Shown here: one piece after another, positions 33,634 to 41,613 of the stretch
Layout: every line of letters begins with the position of its first letter
How positions within the stretch are numbered: the stretch's first letter is position 1
DNA from: Kribbella antiqua
GTDB lineage: Bacteria; Actinomycetota; Actinomycetes; Propionibacteriales; Kribbellaceae
DNA: 64,000 bases
Reading direction: 5' to 3'
Assembly: GCF_004345665.1 (NCBI RefSeq)
Contig: NZ_SLWR01000018.1
Location: forward strand, 59,880-123,879
The notes under the pieces: generated by a model
Told to the model about the DNA's origin: nothing
What the model saw: the letters and a program-made list of their open reading frames with translations, nothing else
Databases searched by the model: none
Position numbers and translations under genes: made by a program

Positions 33634-35634
33634 GTGGCGGTGGGTGTCGATGTGCGTGAACTGCTCGAAGCCGCTGTCTCCGGGATCAACGGGCAGACCC
33701 GGCCTGGTCAGGTGGAGATGGCCGAGGCCGTCAACAACTCCATGCACGACGGTTCCCACCTCCTGGTCCAAGCAGGCACCGGCACCGGCAAGTCCCTCGG
33801 CTACCTCGTGCCGGCCTTGGTGCACGCGATCGAGGACCGCCGCGTCGTCGTCTCCACCGCGACCCTCGCGCTCCAGTCCCAGCTCGTCGACCGCGACGTC
33901 CCCGCGCTCCTCGACGCGACCGAAAAGCTGCTGCCGCGCAGACCGTCGTACGCGATCCAGAAGGGACGCAACAACTACGCCTGCCTGCACCGCATCCGCG
34001 AAGGCGCGCCCGACGACGACGGCATGCTCATCGACGTCCCGCCGCCCGGCGCGATCGGCCAGCAGGTGCTCGAGCTCCGCGACTGGGCCGAGCAGCAACT
34101 CAAAGACGGCGAGGCAGGCGACCGCGACCACGCGCCCTCGCATCAGTACCAGGCCTGGCAGCAGGTCTCCATCGCCGCCCGCGAGTGCCTGGGCGCCGAG
34201 AAATGCCCGTACGGCGAGGAGTGCTTCGCGGAGAAGGCCAAGGACCAGGCCCGCAAGGCCGACATCGTCATCACGAACCACGCGCTGCTGTCAATCGACG
34301 CCTTCGAGAACCGCATCGTCCTGCCCGAGCACGACGTCGTCATCGTCGACGAGGCCCACGAACTGCCTGCCCGCGTCACCAATGCCGCGGGCGACGAGCT
34401 CTCACCGCAGATGGTCGAGCGCGCCGCCAAACGCTCCCGCCGGTTCGTCGACGACGACAAGGCCGACGACCTGATCGACGCCTCCGACGCGCTCCGAGCC
34501 GCCCTCGACGGTTCGCGCGAAGGCCGGATCGAAGCCTCGAACGGCCCGGTTCTGGAAGCAGCCGCGCTGGTTCGCGACGCCGCCCGCGCGCTGTACTCCG
34601 ACCTCAACAAGAAGTCCGACGACAAGGACGACGACCCGGACGGCGCCAAGCGGCAGTCGAAGGGCGCGGTCAAGGAGATCTTCGACGTCTCCGAGCGCGT
34701 CGCGGCCCTGAGCGATGCCGATGTGGTGTGGATGGTCGACCGTGATCGCTTCGGTCGTGAGCTCCGGATCGCTCCGTTGACCGTCGCCGGTCTCCTGCGG
34801 GCCTTGGTGCTGAAGGACCGGACCGTCGTACTCACGTCCGCGACGCTGACCCTTGGCGGTGACTTCGACGCGATCGCGCGGCAGGTCGGTCTGCGTCCGG
34901 CGGACAAGCTCTCTTCAGATGACGAGATGCCGGAGCTGGAGGACCCGTCCTCCGACACCGGCCCGTTGCCGTGGCGGGGGCTCGATGTCGGCTCGCCGTT
35001 CGAGTACGAGAAGCAGGCGATCCTGTACGTCGCCAAGCATCTGCCGCCACCGCATCGCGACGGACTCGGCCAGAAGCAGTTCGACGAGATCATCGACCTG
35101 GTCACAGCCGCTGGTGGTCGGACTCTCGGCCTGTTCTCATCCCGCCGTGCGGCCGAGGCGGCGACCGCAGCCGTCCGGGAAGCGACGGATCTCAAGGTGC
35201 TCTGCCAGGGTGACGCCCAGCTGGGGGAGTTGGCTCGCGAGTTCGTCGACGATCCGGAGACGTCGCTGTTCGGCACACTCTCGCTGTGGCAGGGCATCGA
35301 CGTACCGGGCTCGACCTGCAATCTGGTCATCATCGACCGGGTCCCGTTCCCGCGCCCGGACGAACCGCTGATGGCTGCCCGCCAGCGCGCCGTCGACGAG
35401 GCCGGCGGCAACGGCTTCATGTCGGTCGCCGCGACCCATGCCGCGCTGCTCCTCGCGCAGGGGACCGGCCGGCTGATCCGCCGCAGCAGCGACCGCGGCG
35501 TGGTCGCCATCCTCGACCCGCGCATCGTCACCCAGCGGTACGGCGCCTTCCTGCGCGCCTCCTTGCCCCCGATGTGGCCGACCGCCGATCGTGAGAAGGT
35601 GCTTGGCGCGTTGAAGAGACTGCAGTCGTCATGA
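33634..35634 (+). CDS. ATP-dependent DNA helicase of the DinG/XPD family
   Basis: A 666-residue superfamily-2 helicase. Walker A is AGTGTGKS (K53), the iron-sulfur cysteines are C117, C185, C191 and C197 (spacing of DinG/YoaA), and the DEAH box is VIVDEAHEL. Motifs V/VI appear near GTLSLWQGIDVPG and ATHAALLLAQGTGRLIRR. The role is DNA repair or resolving unusual DNA structures. The start is GTG 33634, with another GTG two codons on. It is coupled by ATGA to the ligase gene. Confidence 0.92.
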   Translation: MAVGVDVRELLEAAVSGINGQTRPGQVEMAEAVNNSMHDGSHLLVQAGTGTGKSLGYLVPALVHAIEDRRVVVSTATLALQSQLVDRDVPALLDATEKLLPRRPSYAIQKGRNNYACLHRIREGAPDDDGMLIDVPPPGAIGQQVLELRDWAEQQLKDGEAGDRDHAPSHQYQAWQQVSIAARECLGAEKCPYGEECFAEKAKDQARKADIVITNHALLSIDAFENRIVLPEHDVVIVDEAHELPARVTNAAGDELSPQMVERAAKRSRRFVDDDKADDLIDASDALRAALDGSREGRIEASNGPVLEAAALVRDAARALYSDLNKKSDDKDDDPDGAKRQSKGAVKEIFDVSERVAALSDADVVWMVDRDRFGRELRIAPLTVAGLLRALVLKDRTVVLTSATLTLGGDFDAIARQVGLRPADKLSSDDEMPELEDPSSDTGPLPWRGLDVGSPFEYEKQAILYVAKHLPPPHRDGLGQKQFDEIIDLVTAAGGRTLGLFSSRRAAEAATAAVREATDLKVLCQGDAQLGELAREFVDDPETSLFGTLSLWQGIDVPGSTCNLVIIDRVPFPRPDEPLMAARQRAVDEAGGNGFMSVAATHAALLLAQGTGRLIRRSSDRGVVAILDPRIVTQRYGAFLRASLPPMWPTADREKVLGALKRLQSS

Positions 35635-36602
35635 GTCCTGTGACCAGTCCACCGGTGCTGCCGATGATGGCGGCGGCGGGGGAGATGCCGTCGGGCTCGG
35701 GCTGGTCGTACGAGATGAAGTGGGACGGCATCCGGATCATCGCCGAGGTCGACGAAGGTGTCTGCCGGCTGTGGTCGCGCAACAGCCGTGACGTCTCCGG
35801 CGGCTACCCCGAGCTGGTCGGTCTGGCGGAGGCGCCGGGGCTGCGGCTGCCCGCCGTACTGGATGGTGAAATCGTCACCCTGGATGAGAACGGCGCGCCG
35901 TCGTTCGGCTTGCTGCAACGGCGGATGCATGTGCGTGATCCTCGCCAGCTGCGGCACTTGATCCGCGACGTCCCGGTCTCCGTCCGGCTCTTCGACGTAC
36001 TCCGCTTCGACGGCAAGTGGTTGCTAGAGGCAACGTACGACGACCGCCGCGGCCTGCTCGACTCGCTCGAGATCGGCGACCCGTTCTGGGAAACCCCACC
36101 CGCGTACGACGACGGCGACGCGGCGCTGGAGTTGTCCGCATCCACCGGGCTCGAAGGTGTGGTCGCGAAACGGCGCAAGTCCCGCTACCTGGCCGGCCGA
36201 CGCAGCTCCGACTGGGTGAAGGTCAAGCCGGTGCAGACGCGCGACGTGATCCTGTGCGGCTGGCATCCGGGTGAGGGCAACCGCGCCGGCAAGATCGGCT
36301 CCTTCTACTGTGGCGCGTACGACGAACCGGGCGGCGACCTGATCCTGATCGGCAAGGTCGGCTCGGGCCTCGACTTCGCCACCCTCGACCTGTTGAGCGC
36401 CGAACTGGCCGGCCTCGAGATCGACCGCCCACCCTTCGATCCCGCCACCATCCCCGGCCCCGACCGCCGCAGAGCCCACTGGCTCGACCCGGTCCTGGTC
36501 GCCGAAGTCACCTACTCCGGCTGGGCCGCCGACGCCCGCCTCCGCCACCCCGTCTGGCGAGGCCTCCGCCTAGACATCAACCCAGACTCAGTCCTGGTTT
36601 AA
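35631..36602 (+). CDS. ATP-dependent DNA ligase, LigC/LigD-ligase-domain type
   Basis: A 323-residue stand-alone ligase. The adenylated lysine is K30 in YEMKWDGIR (KxDG). Later motifs are DGEIVTLDENG, LFDVLRFDGKW, EGVVAKRRKSRY and WVKVKPV, then an OB-fold with KIGSFYCGAYD. No polymerase or nuclease domain of LigD is attached. Such enzymes act in end joining or backup repair. It starts in an ATGA overlap with the helicase gene, suggesting a joint repair role. Confidence 0.88.
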   Translation: MSPVTSPPVLPMMAAAGEMPSGSGWSYEMKWDGIRIIAEVDEGVCRLWSRNSRDVSGGYPELVGLAEAPGLRLPAVLDGEIVTLDENGAPSFGLLQRRMHVRDPRQLRHLIRDVPVSVRLFDVLRFDGKWLLEATYDDRRGLLDSLEIGDPFWETPPAYDDGDAALELSASTGLEGVVAKRRKSRYLAGRRSSDWVKVKPVQTRDVILCGWHPGEGNRAGKIGSFYCGAYDEPGGDLILIGKVGSGLDFATLDLLSAELAGLEIDRPPFDPATIPGPDRRRAHWLDPVLVAEVTYSGWAADARLRHPVWRGLRLDINPDSVLV

Positions 36603-37205
36603 GACGGCTCGCACGGCGGCTTCATCCCCTTCGACCTCGACGTGCTCGTCGAGGATGAGCCCGCCCGCTGCCAGCCCGAGAATGATCGAGGCGTCAGCGC
36701 GTACAACGGCATCGAGGGCGCGACCATCATGCAGGCTGACTTCAATGCCCGAGCGCGTCGCCCGTACCTGGAGCAGTTGGCCGTCGACCGCGATCCCGAT
36801 CGTCGATGAGCGGCGTACGTGTGGTCTGCCGGCGAGCAGAGCTCGGAGGGCGACGACGAGCCATTCAGCGCGGAAGCGGTCGCCGCCGGGCCCGCGCATC
36901 ATGAGTGGCGTAGACCAGCGGATCAGGGCCTCGATGGGCTCCCGCAACTCGGCGCCCCACGGGGTGAGCGCGTACACGATGGCGTTGCTCTCCTCGGCTA
37001 ACCGTCGCTCGATCACTCCCGCGGTTTCGAGGTCGCGGAGACGGTCGGTGAGCAGGTTCGTGGCCACGCCGGGAAGTCCATCGAGCAGTTCGCGGTAGCG
37101 GGCCGGGGCGATCAGGAGCTCGCGGACGATGAGCAGATTCCACCGGTCGCCGACGACATCCAGCGTCCGGGCGAGGCCGCAGTACTGGCCGTAGCTTCGA
37201 CTCAT
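36588..37205 (-). CDS. HxlR-family winged-helix regulator with C-terminal SCP2-like domain
   Basis: A 205-residue regulator. The N-terminal 100 residues match HxlR (CGLARTLDVVGDRWNLLIVR, RELLDGLPGVATNLLTDRL). The C-terminal 90 residues resemble an SCP2/sterol-carrier ligand domain seen in many actinobacterial HxlR proteins. It is divergent from the haloalkane-dehalogenase-like gene across 65 AT-rich bases, the usual layout for regulating that gene. Confidence 0.87.
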   Translation of the reverse strand: MSRSYGQYCGLARTLDVVGDRWNLLIVRELLIAPARYRELLDGLPGVATNLLTDRLRDLETAGVIERRLAEESNAIVYALTPWGAELREPIEALIRWSTPLMMRGPGGDRFRAEWLVVALRALLAGRPHVRRSSTIGIAVDGQLLQVRATRSGIEVSLHDGRALDAVVRADASIILGLAAGGLILDEHVEVEGDEAAVRAVLNQD

Positions 37206-37211
37206 ACGATC

Positions 37212-37239
37212 ACTTTATAATCTCAAGCTCATCTGACAA
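37212..37239 (-). promoter_or_regulatory. Promoter of the HxlR-family gene (leaderless)
   Basis: Reading the minus strand, TTGTCA (-35), 16 bp, then TAAAGT (-10) and 6 nt to the ATG at 37205. The message would begin at or next to the start codon. The surrounding region is AT-rich compared with the rest of the window and probably holds the HxlR operator. Confidence 0.5.
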
Positions 37240-37270
37240 TATCTAGCAAGCCGGCGAGAGGGGTGTAGTT

Positions 37271-38179
37271 GTGGGAAGGCCTGCGTGGGTTGACGACGAG
37301 CTGTTTCCGTTCGAGAGCCGCTTCGTCACCATCGATGGACACACCGTCCACTACGTCGACGAAGGATCGGGGCCGACACTGCTCCTGCTGCACGGCAACC
37401 CGACCTGGTCGTTCGTGTATCGCGACGTGATCCGTGCCCTGCGGGACGACTTCCGCTGCGTGGCCCTGGACTACCCCGGTTTCGGGCTGTCGACGCCCCG
37501 CCCGGGCTACCGGTATCTACCCGAGGAGCACGCCGACGTCGTCACCGCGTTCGTTGACGCCGTGGGCTTGAGCGGCGTCACCTTGGTCGCCCATGACTGG
37601 GGCGGCCCCATCGGTCTGGCCGCGGTCGAGCAGCGGCCTGCTGCCTTCGAGGGCCTGGTACTGACGAACACGTGGGGCTGGCCGATCACCGGCGACGTCC
37701 AGCTCGAGGTCGCTTCCTTCGTCATGGGCGGAGTGCTTGGGCGCTTACTGGTCAGGCAGTTCAACCTGTTCGTCAACGCGATGATCCCGGCCGGCCACCG
37801 GCTGCGAAAGCCGACCGCCGCCGAAATGGCCCACTACCGAGAGCCTCGCGCCACCCGCGACGCGTCGGCCGTGCTTCCCGGGCGAATCACCGCCAGCCGC
37901 GCCTTCCTCGCCGATGTCGAGGCCAGGCTCCCCGACCTCCCGACGCTCATCATCTGGGGCGACGCGGACTTCGCTTTCCGGGCCAAGGAACGACAGCGAT
38001 GGGAGCGGGCCTTCGCCGACCACCAGACCGTCATCGTCGAAGGCGCCGGCCACTTCGTACAGTCCGACGCTCCCGCCCGCTTCGCCGCGGCGATCCGCGC
38101 CTGGCGGTTATCGCGCGGCCGACGGCGTGGAACTCCGGCTCGCGGGAACGTTCGGCGGAAAGCGCCAAAGGAACCGTAG
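37271..38179 (+). CDS. Alpha/beta hydrolase of the haloalkane-dehalogenase group
   Basis: A 302-residue alpha/beta hydrolase. The oxyanion/halide segment is HGNPTWSFVYR (N43, W46), the nucleophile is D109 in VAHDWGG with the halide-contact W110 next to it, the acid is in IIWGDADF and the catalytic His in GAGHFVQSD. These match haloalkane dehalogenases, though activity on halides cannot be proven; related enzymes act on epoxides or fluoroacetate. A basic tail (SRGRRRGTPARGNVRRK) extends past the family end. The start GTG follows GAGAGGGG. Confidence 0.82.
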   Translation: MGRPAWVDDELFPFESRFVTIDGHTVHYVDEGSGPTLLLLHGNPTWSFVYRDVIRALRDDFRCVALDYPGFGLSTPRPGYRYLPEEHADVVTAFVDAVGLSGVTLVAHDWGGPIGLAAVEQRPAAFEGLVLTNTWGWPITGDVQLEVASFVMGGVLGRLLVRQFNLFVNAMIPAGHRLRKPTAAEMAHYREPRATRDASAVLPGRITASRAFLADVEARLPDLPTLIIWGDADFAFRAKERQRWERAFADHQTVIVEGAGHFVQSDAPARFAAAIRAWRLSRGRRRGTPARGNVRRKAPKEP

Positions 38180-39015
38180 TGGCCTACGACGTGACGCACA
38201 GCGGCGCACCCGACACCATGGCCCAGGCTCGAACGGCGTTGCGGGAGGTTGTGCCCAGCCTCGTCTCGCTGGTGCGGGGTATCCCTGACGCCCGCTCCAT
38301 CTCCGTCGGAGCTTGGACGGTGGGCGATGTGGCGGCTCACCTGTCTCATGTTTTCCGATTCGACAGCGACGCCATCGCCGGAAGAGCGGTTCCGGAAGCC
38401 ACAGTGACGAGGGCGGGGATGGCCGAGGTCAACGCGAATATGCTGGCCGAGGACGGCGAACGGGATCCAGCCGTGCTCGCGGACCGCATCGGATCACTCG
38501 CCAAGAAGTTCGACGACCTCGCGTCGCGTTCGCGAGCAGCAACCGTCGATTGGCTACAGGGTGTCCGCCTGCCGCCGTCGGTGGTGGCGTGTCACCTGCT
38601 CGAGGAATGCCTGATGCACGGCCATGACATCGCCAGAGCAACTGGGCGCCCGTGGCCGATAGAACGCGACCATGCTCTGCTCGCGGTCGAGGGCGGCGTG
38701 CTTCCGCTGATCGCGGCCCTGCCACCGACTGCCTTCCTGAACCAGGAGAAGGCCGGCCCCTTCCGGGCTCACGTCGAAGTGCGCCTGCGTGGAGGTGGAC
38801 CCATCTCGCTTGTCTTCGACCGCGGTTCGTTGACGCTCGAGGCGGGGAGCGCACCCGACATCGACGCCTATCTGTCAGCCGACCCCGCTGCACTCATGCT
38901 GGTGTTCATCGGCCGGCAAGGAATCTGGAAACCGCTTCTTGGCGGGAAGCTCGCCGCGTGGGGCAGTCGGCCATGGAAGCTCGCCCGCATGCTCACCGTC
39001 ATAAGCCCCCCGTAG
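38179..39015 (+). CDS. Maleylpyruvate-isomerase/mycothiol-transferase-family protein
   Basis: A 278-residue DinB-fold protein of the TIGR03083 group. The N-terminal four-helix part includes WTVGDVAAHLSHV and the late ECLMHGHDIARATG, with histidines usual for metal in mycothiol-dependent enzymes; the C-terminal 90 residues are SCP2-like. The GTG at 38179 shares its first base with the TAG of the hydrolase gene, and AAAGGA lies upstream. Co-expression with a dehalogenase-type hydrolase suggests a xenobiotic or thiol-adduct route (inference). Confidence 0.8.
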   Translation: MAYDVTHSGAPDTMAQARTALREVVPSLVSLVRGIPDARSISVGAWTVGDVAAHLSHVFRFDSDAIAGRAVPEATVTRAGMAEVNANMLAEDGERDPAVLADRIGSLAKKFDDLASRSRAATVDWLQGVRLPPSVVACHLLEECLMHGHDIARATGRPWPIERDHALLAVEGGVLPLIAALPPTAFLNQEKAGPFRAHVEVRLRGGGPISLVFDRGSLTLEAGSAPDIDAYLSADPAALMLVFIGRQGIWKPLLGGKLAAWGSRPWKLARMLTVISPP

Positions 39016-39045
39016 CTCGCACTCCACCACCCACACCCTCACGCC

Positions 39046-39171
39046 GCCCGGCACCCCCGCGCCTTCCGCACGCCCGGCACCCCGCGCCGTCCGCACGCCC
39101 GGCGGCCCCGCGCCTTCCGCGGGCCCGGCACCCCGCGCCGTCCGCGCGCCGGCACCCCGCGCCGTCCGCGC
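39046..39171. repeat. Tandem GC-rich repeats, five units of 24-26 bp
   Basis: Five head-to-tail units of the type GCCCGGCACCCCGCGCCGTC + CGCAC start at 39046, 39072, 39097, 39123 and 39148, differing by a few bases. A second pair of direct repeats, CTTCGTGCAGCCG, follows at 39188 and 39207. The gap 39016-39396 carries nothing else that looks coding. It is bounded by the convergent ends of the maleylpyruvate-isomerase-like and glutathione-peroxidase genes. Confidence 0.8.
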
Positions 39172-39396
39172 GGTCGGCCGCCCCCTGCTTCGTGCAGCCG
39201 GCGAACCTTCGTGCAGCCGTCCCGGCGGCCGGGTCGGTGAATGTGACTCAACGGCATTCGTGTCGCACTGCGACAAATGGTGTTCAGGTGTCGCGGAAAT
39301 GCTGAAGAATTCGGCAACGACGAGGAGAACTCAGGTACTCGTCACGCAACTCCTGTCACCCGCGGAATCGATTCCACCGATCCCGCGCGTTTTCAG

Positions 39397-39906
39397 TCAG
39401 TCGTTCGCTTCCCGGGAAGGCGCCGGAATCGCCAGTGCCGCCTCGATCTTGTCGGTCAGTTTCTCCGGCGATTGCGTCGGGGCGTACCGGGCGATGACAT
39501 TGCCGTCGCGGCCGATCAGGAACTTGGTGAAGTTCCATTTGATCCGCCCACCGAGCAACCCTCCGGCCTCACGCTTCAGCCAGTTGTACAGCGGAAGCGC
39601 CTTCGACCCGTTCACATCGATCTTGGCGAACATGGGGAACGTGACGTGATAGATCGTCGAGCAGAAGTTCGCGATCTCGTTCTCGTCACCAGGCTCCTGG
39701 TGGCCGAACTGGTCGCAGGGAAAGCCAAGCACCGAGAAGCCCTGCCGGCGATACGCCTTGTAGAGCTTCTGTAGTCCGGTGTACTGCGGGGTCTGGCCGC
39801 ACTGCGACGCCGTGTTCACCACCAGGAGCACCTGGTCGCGGAAATCGGCAAGAGACTGTTCATTGCCTTCGATCCGCCGGGCGCTGAAGTCATAGACAGT
39901 CGTCAT
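39397..39906 (-). CDS. Glutathione-peroxidase-family thiol peroxidase
   Basis: A 169-residue peroxidase. The peroxidatic cysteine is C36 in NTASQCGQTPQY, the second region is LGFPCDQFGHQEPG with a possible resolving Cys, and the third is IKWNFTKFLIGRDG. Selenocysteine is replaced by Cys. Actinobacteria lack glutathione, so the reductant is probably thioredoxin or mycoredoxin (inference). It lies 48 nt past lexA on the same strand. Confidence 0.92.
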   Translation of the reverse strand: MTTVYDFSARRIEGNEQSLADFRDQVLLVVNTASQCGQTPQYTGLQKLYKAYRRQGFSVLGFPCDQFGHQEPGDENEIANFCSTIYHVTFPMFAKIDVNGSKALPLYNWLKREAGGLLGGRIKWNFTKFLIGRDGNVIARYAPTQSPEKLTDKIEAALAIPAPSREAND

Positions 39907-39954
39907 GACTCAATGCTGACACGACACGCCCGACTTCGCTCGCCGTCTCTGATG

Positions 39955-40713
39955 TCAGACTCGGCGCAGAACTGTTACGACCTTTCCGAGAATCGTCGCG
40001 TCCTTGCCGTCGATCGGTTCGAACGCCTGATTGTGTGGTAGCAGCCAGATCTCGTTCTTGGTCTTCTTGAACGTCTTCACCGTCGCCTCGCCGTCGATCA
40101 TCGCGGCCACGATGTCACCGTTCTCCGCGTTCGGCTGCTGGCGCACCACGACCCAGTCGCCGTCGCAGATCGCCGCGTCGATCATCGACTCACCCTTGAC
40201 CCGCAGCATGAACAGTGTGCCCTCGCCGACCATTGCCTTGGGCAACGGGAAGACCTCCTCGATCTCCTGCTCGGCGAGGATCGGCCCACCAGCGGCGATC
40301 CGGCCGACCACCGGCACATAGGCCGCGTCCGCGTGCACATCGCCCGCACCGGTCTCGTCGTACGTCGTCTGCCGCACCGATCCCAGCGCCGTACGACGCG
40401 CCGCGGCGTCGACTTCGCCCGGATAACGGACCTCGATCGCGCGTGGGCGGTTCGGGTCGCGGCGGAGCAGGCCCTTCTGCTCCAGCACGCGGAGCTGATG
40501 CGACACCGAGGAGGAGCTGGTCAGACCGACCCGCTCGCCGATCTCGCGCATCGAGGGTGGGTAGCCGCGGCGGTCCACCGAGTCGCGGATGACATCCAGG
40601 ACGCGGCGCTGACGTGGCGTCAGGCCGGTCGCGTCGGCCGGGCCGTCGGGCAGCTCGGTCACGGTGTCGTCCGCTGCCTCGTCCTTGCTGGAACCGCTCG
40701 GCGTCCTGGCCAT
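39955..40713 (-). CDS. lexA: LexA repressor of the SOS response
   Basis: A 252-residue repressor. A winged-helix N-terminus (TPRQRRVLDVIRDSV, MREIGERVGLTSSSSVSHQL) is followed by the S24 self-cleavage domain: cleavage site A141-G142 in GRIAAGGP, catalytic S176 in GESMIDA and K213 in TVKTFKK. The N-terminal extension of about 30 residues is usual for actinobacterial LexA. Four LexA-box-like sites precede it in the shared region with the divergent LysM gene. Confidence 0.96.
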   Translation of the reverse strand: MARTPSGSSKDEAADDTVTELPDGPADATGLTPRQRRVLDVIRDSVDRRGYPPSMREIGERVGLTSSSSVSHQLRVLEQKGLLRRDPNRPRAIEVRYPGEVDAAARRTALGSVRQTTYDETGAGDVHADAAYVPVVGRIAAGGPILAEQEIEEVFPLPKAMVGEGTLFMLRVKGESMIDAAICDGDWVVVRQQPNAENGDIVAAMIDGEATVKTFKKTKNEIWLLPHNQAFEPIDGKDATILGKVVTVLRRV

Positions 40714-40800
40714 CGGTGCTTGCTCCTCTGGTCGGGCCGGCGGTCACGCACCGGCCACACTTGCTCGACGGACACGACGTTAGACCGAATCCTGAGATTC

Positions 40801-40818
40801 TTCAAACATCTGTTCGAA
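40801..40818. promoter_or_regulatory. LexA (SOS) box 1
   Basis: TTCAAACATCTGTTCGAA matches the actinobacterial box TCGAAC-N4-GTTCGA with one mismatch in the core half-sites. It is the box closest to the lexA start, about 90 nt away. Confidence 0.8.
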
Positions 40819-40829
40819 GGCGTGTCGGT

Positions 40830-40845
40830 TCGCACGCTTGTTCGT
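40830..40845. promoter_or_regulatory. LexA (SOS) box 2, weaker
   Basis: TCGCACGCTTGTTCGT matches TCGAAC-N4-GTTCGA with two mismatches, 11 nt after box 1. Confidence 0.5.
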
Positions 40846-40870
40846 GTGTCGGGTTATAAGCGCGTCCGCG

Positions 40871-40889
40871 GCCCGGGAATTTCCCGGGC
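40871..40889. repeat. Perfect GC palindrome in the lexA-LysM divergent region
   Basis: GCCCGGGAATTTCCCGGGC is a 9+1+9 perfect palindrome midway between the two pairs of LexA boxes. Its role is unknown; it may be a second operator or insulate the two promoters. The remainder of 40714-41082 is promoter DNA. Confidence 0.6.
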
Positions 40890-40938
40890 GTGTCGTGGTT
40901 GGAAGAGGTTGCGCTCCGGGTGCCGGTCGGTTAATCAT

Positions 40939-40970
40939 TCGTACAGGCGTTCGATCGAACAGGTGTTCGG
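40939..40970. promoter_or_regulatory. LexA (SOS) boxes 3 and 4, abutting
   Basis: TCGTACAGGCGTTCGA (40939-40954) and TCGAACAGGTGTTCGG (40955-40970) each match TCGAAC-N4-GTTCGA with one mismatch and lie back to back, about 115 nt upstream of the LysM gene. They should make that gene strongly SOS-controlled. Confidence 0.82.
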
Positions 40971-41082
40971 AGCCGGGCCGAGATCGGCAGGGTTCGGGCC
41001 ACCGGGCAAAAACTGTCGGAGGCGCCCGGTAGACAGAGATCGACACCGCAGAACGTGGTCTGAACGAGGTCTGGAGGATCCG

Positions 41083-41583
41083 ATGAGCACAGCGGCGACA
41101 ACCGCGGCGGCGCTGGCAACGGACGGCGCGACAGCCCTGACGCTGGACGCCCCGATCCGGCGCTGGTCGGCCCCACCGCCCGAGACCAAGCCTCGCCGCC
41201 GCACGATCCCCGGCGCCACGACCGAGCCCCGCCCGGTTCGGGCTTGCTCCGGCGAAGACCTCGGCCGTCACGTCGAGCCGCCGGCGCTGCGCTTGACCCG
41301 GCGCGGACGGATGCTGGTGACCGCCCTCTCGGTGCTCGTCTTCGGCTCGGCCATCGTGGTGCTAGGCCTCCGTATCACCGGCGTACTCCAGCCCGGCCCC
41401 GACTTCACCCACACTGTCCCGGTCCAGGTCGCTCCTGGTCAGAGCCTTTGGTCGATCGCGAAGGACACCAACCCCGGCCAGGACCCAGCGATCGTCGTCG
41501 AGAAGATCGCCAACCTCAACAACCTCGGCACCCCAGCCGACGTCATCCCAGGTCAAACCCTCCAGATCCCCATCGCCCGCTAA
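41083..41583 (+). CDS. SOS-linked LysM membrane protein (ChiZ/DivS/YneA-like position)
   Basis: A 166-residue protein: an Ala/Thr/Pro-rich cytoplasmic N-terminus, one transmembrane helix (about 77-97, RMLVTALSVLVFGSAIVVLG) and an outside LysM domain (about 109-165, GQSLWSIAKDTNPG to PGQTLQIPIA). Mycobacterial Rv2719c/ChiZ, divergent from lexA, has the same layout and blocks division after DNA damage; homology of function is inferred from architecture and synteny. The ATG has GGAGG upstream. Confidence 0.85.
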   Translation: MSTAATTAAALATDGATALTLDAPIRRWSAPPPETKPRRRTIPGATTEPRPVRACSGEDLGRHVEPPALRLTRRGRMLVTALSVLVFGSAIVVLGLRITGVLQPGPDFTHTVPVQVAPGQSLWSIAKDTNPGQDPAIVVEKIANLNNLGTPADVIPGQTLQIPIAR

Positions 41584-41613
41584 CCCCGGCCACACGGCCT
41601 CAGTGCACCGGGT

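Noticed and set aside
34143..35957. Minus-strand frame of 604 codons opposite the DinG-family helicase
   Set aside because: Ser/Arg-rich shadow without motifs; helicase motifs are clear on the + strand.
39046..39171. Possible CRISPR array
   Set aside because: Units are contiguous tandem repeats with no unique spacers and there are no cas genes.
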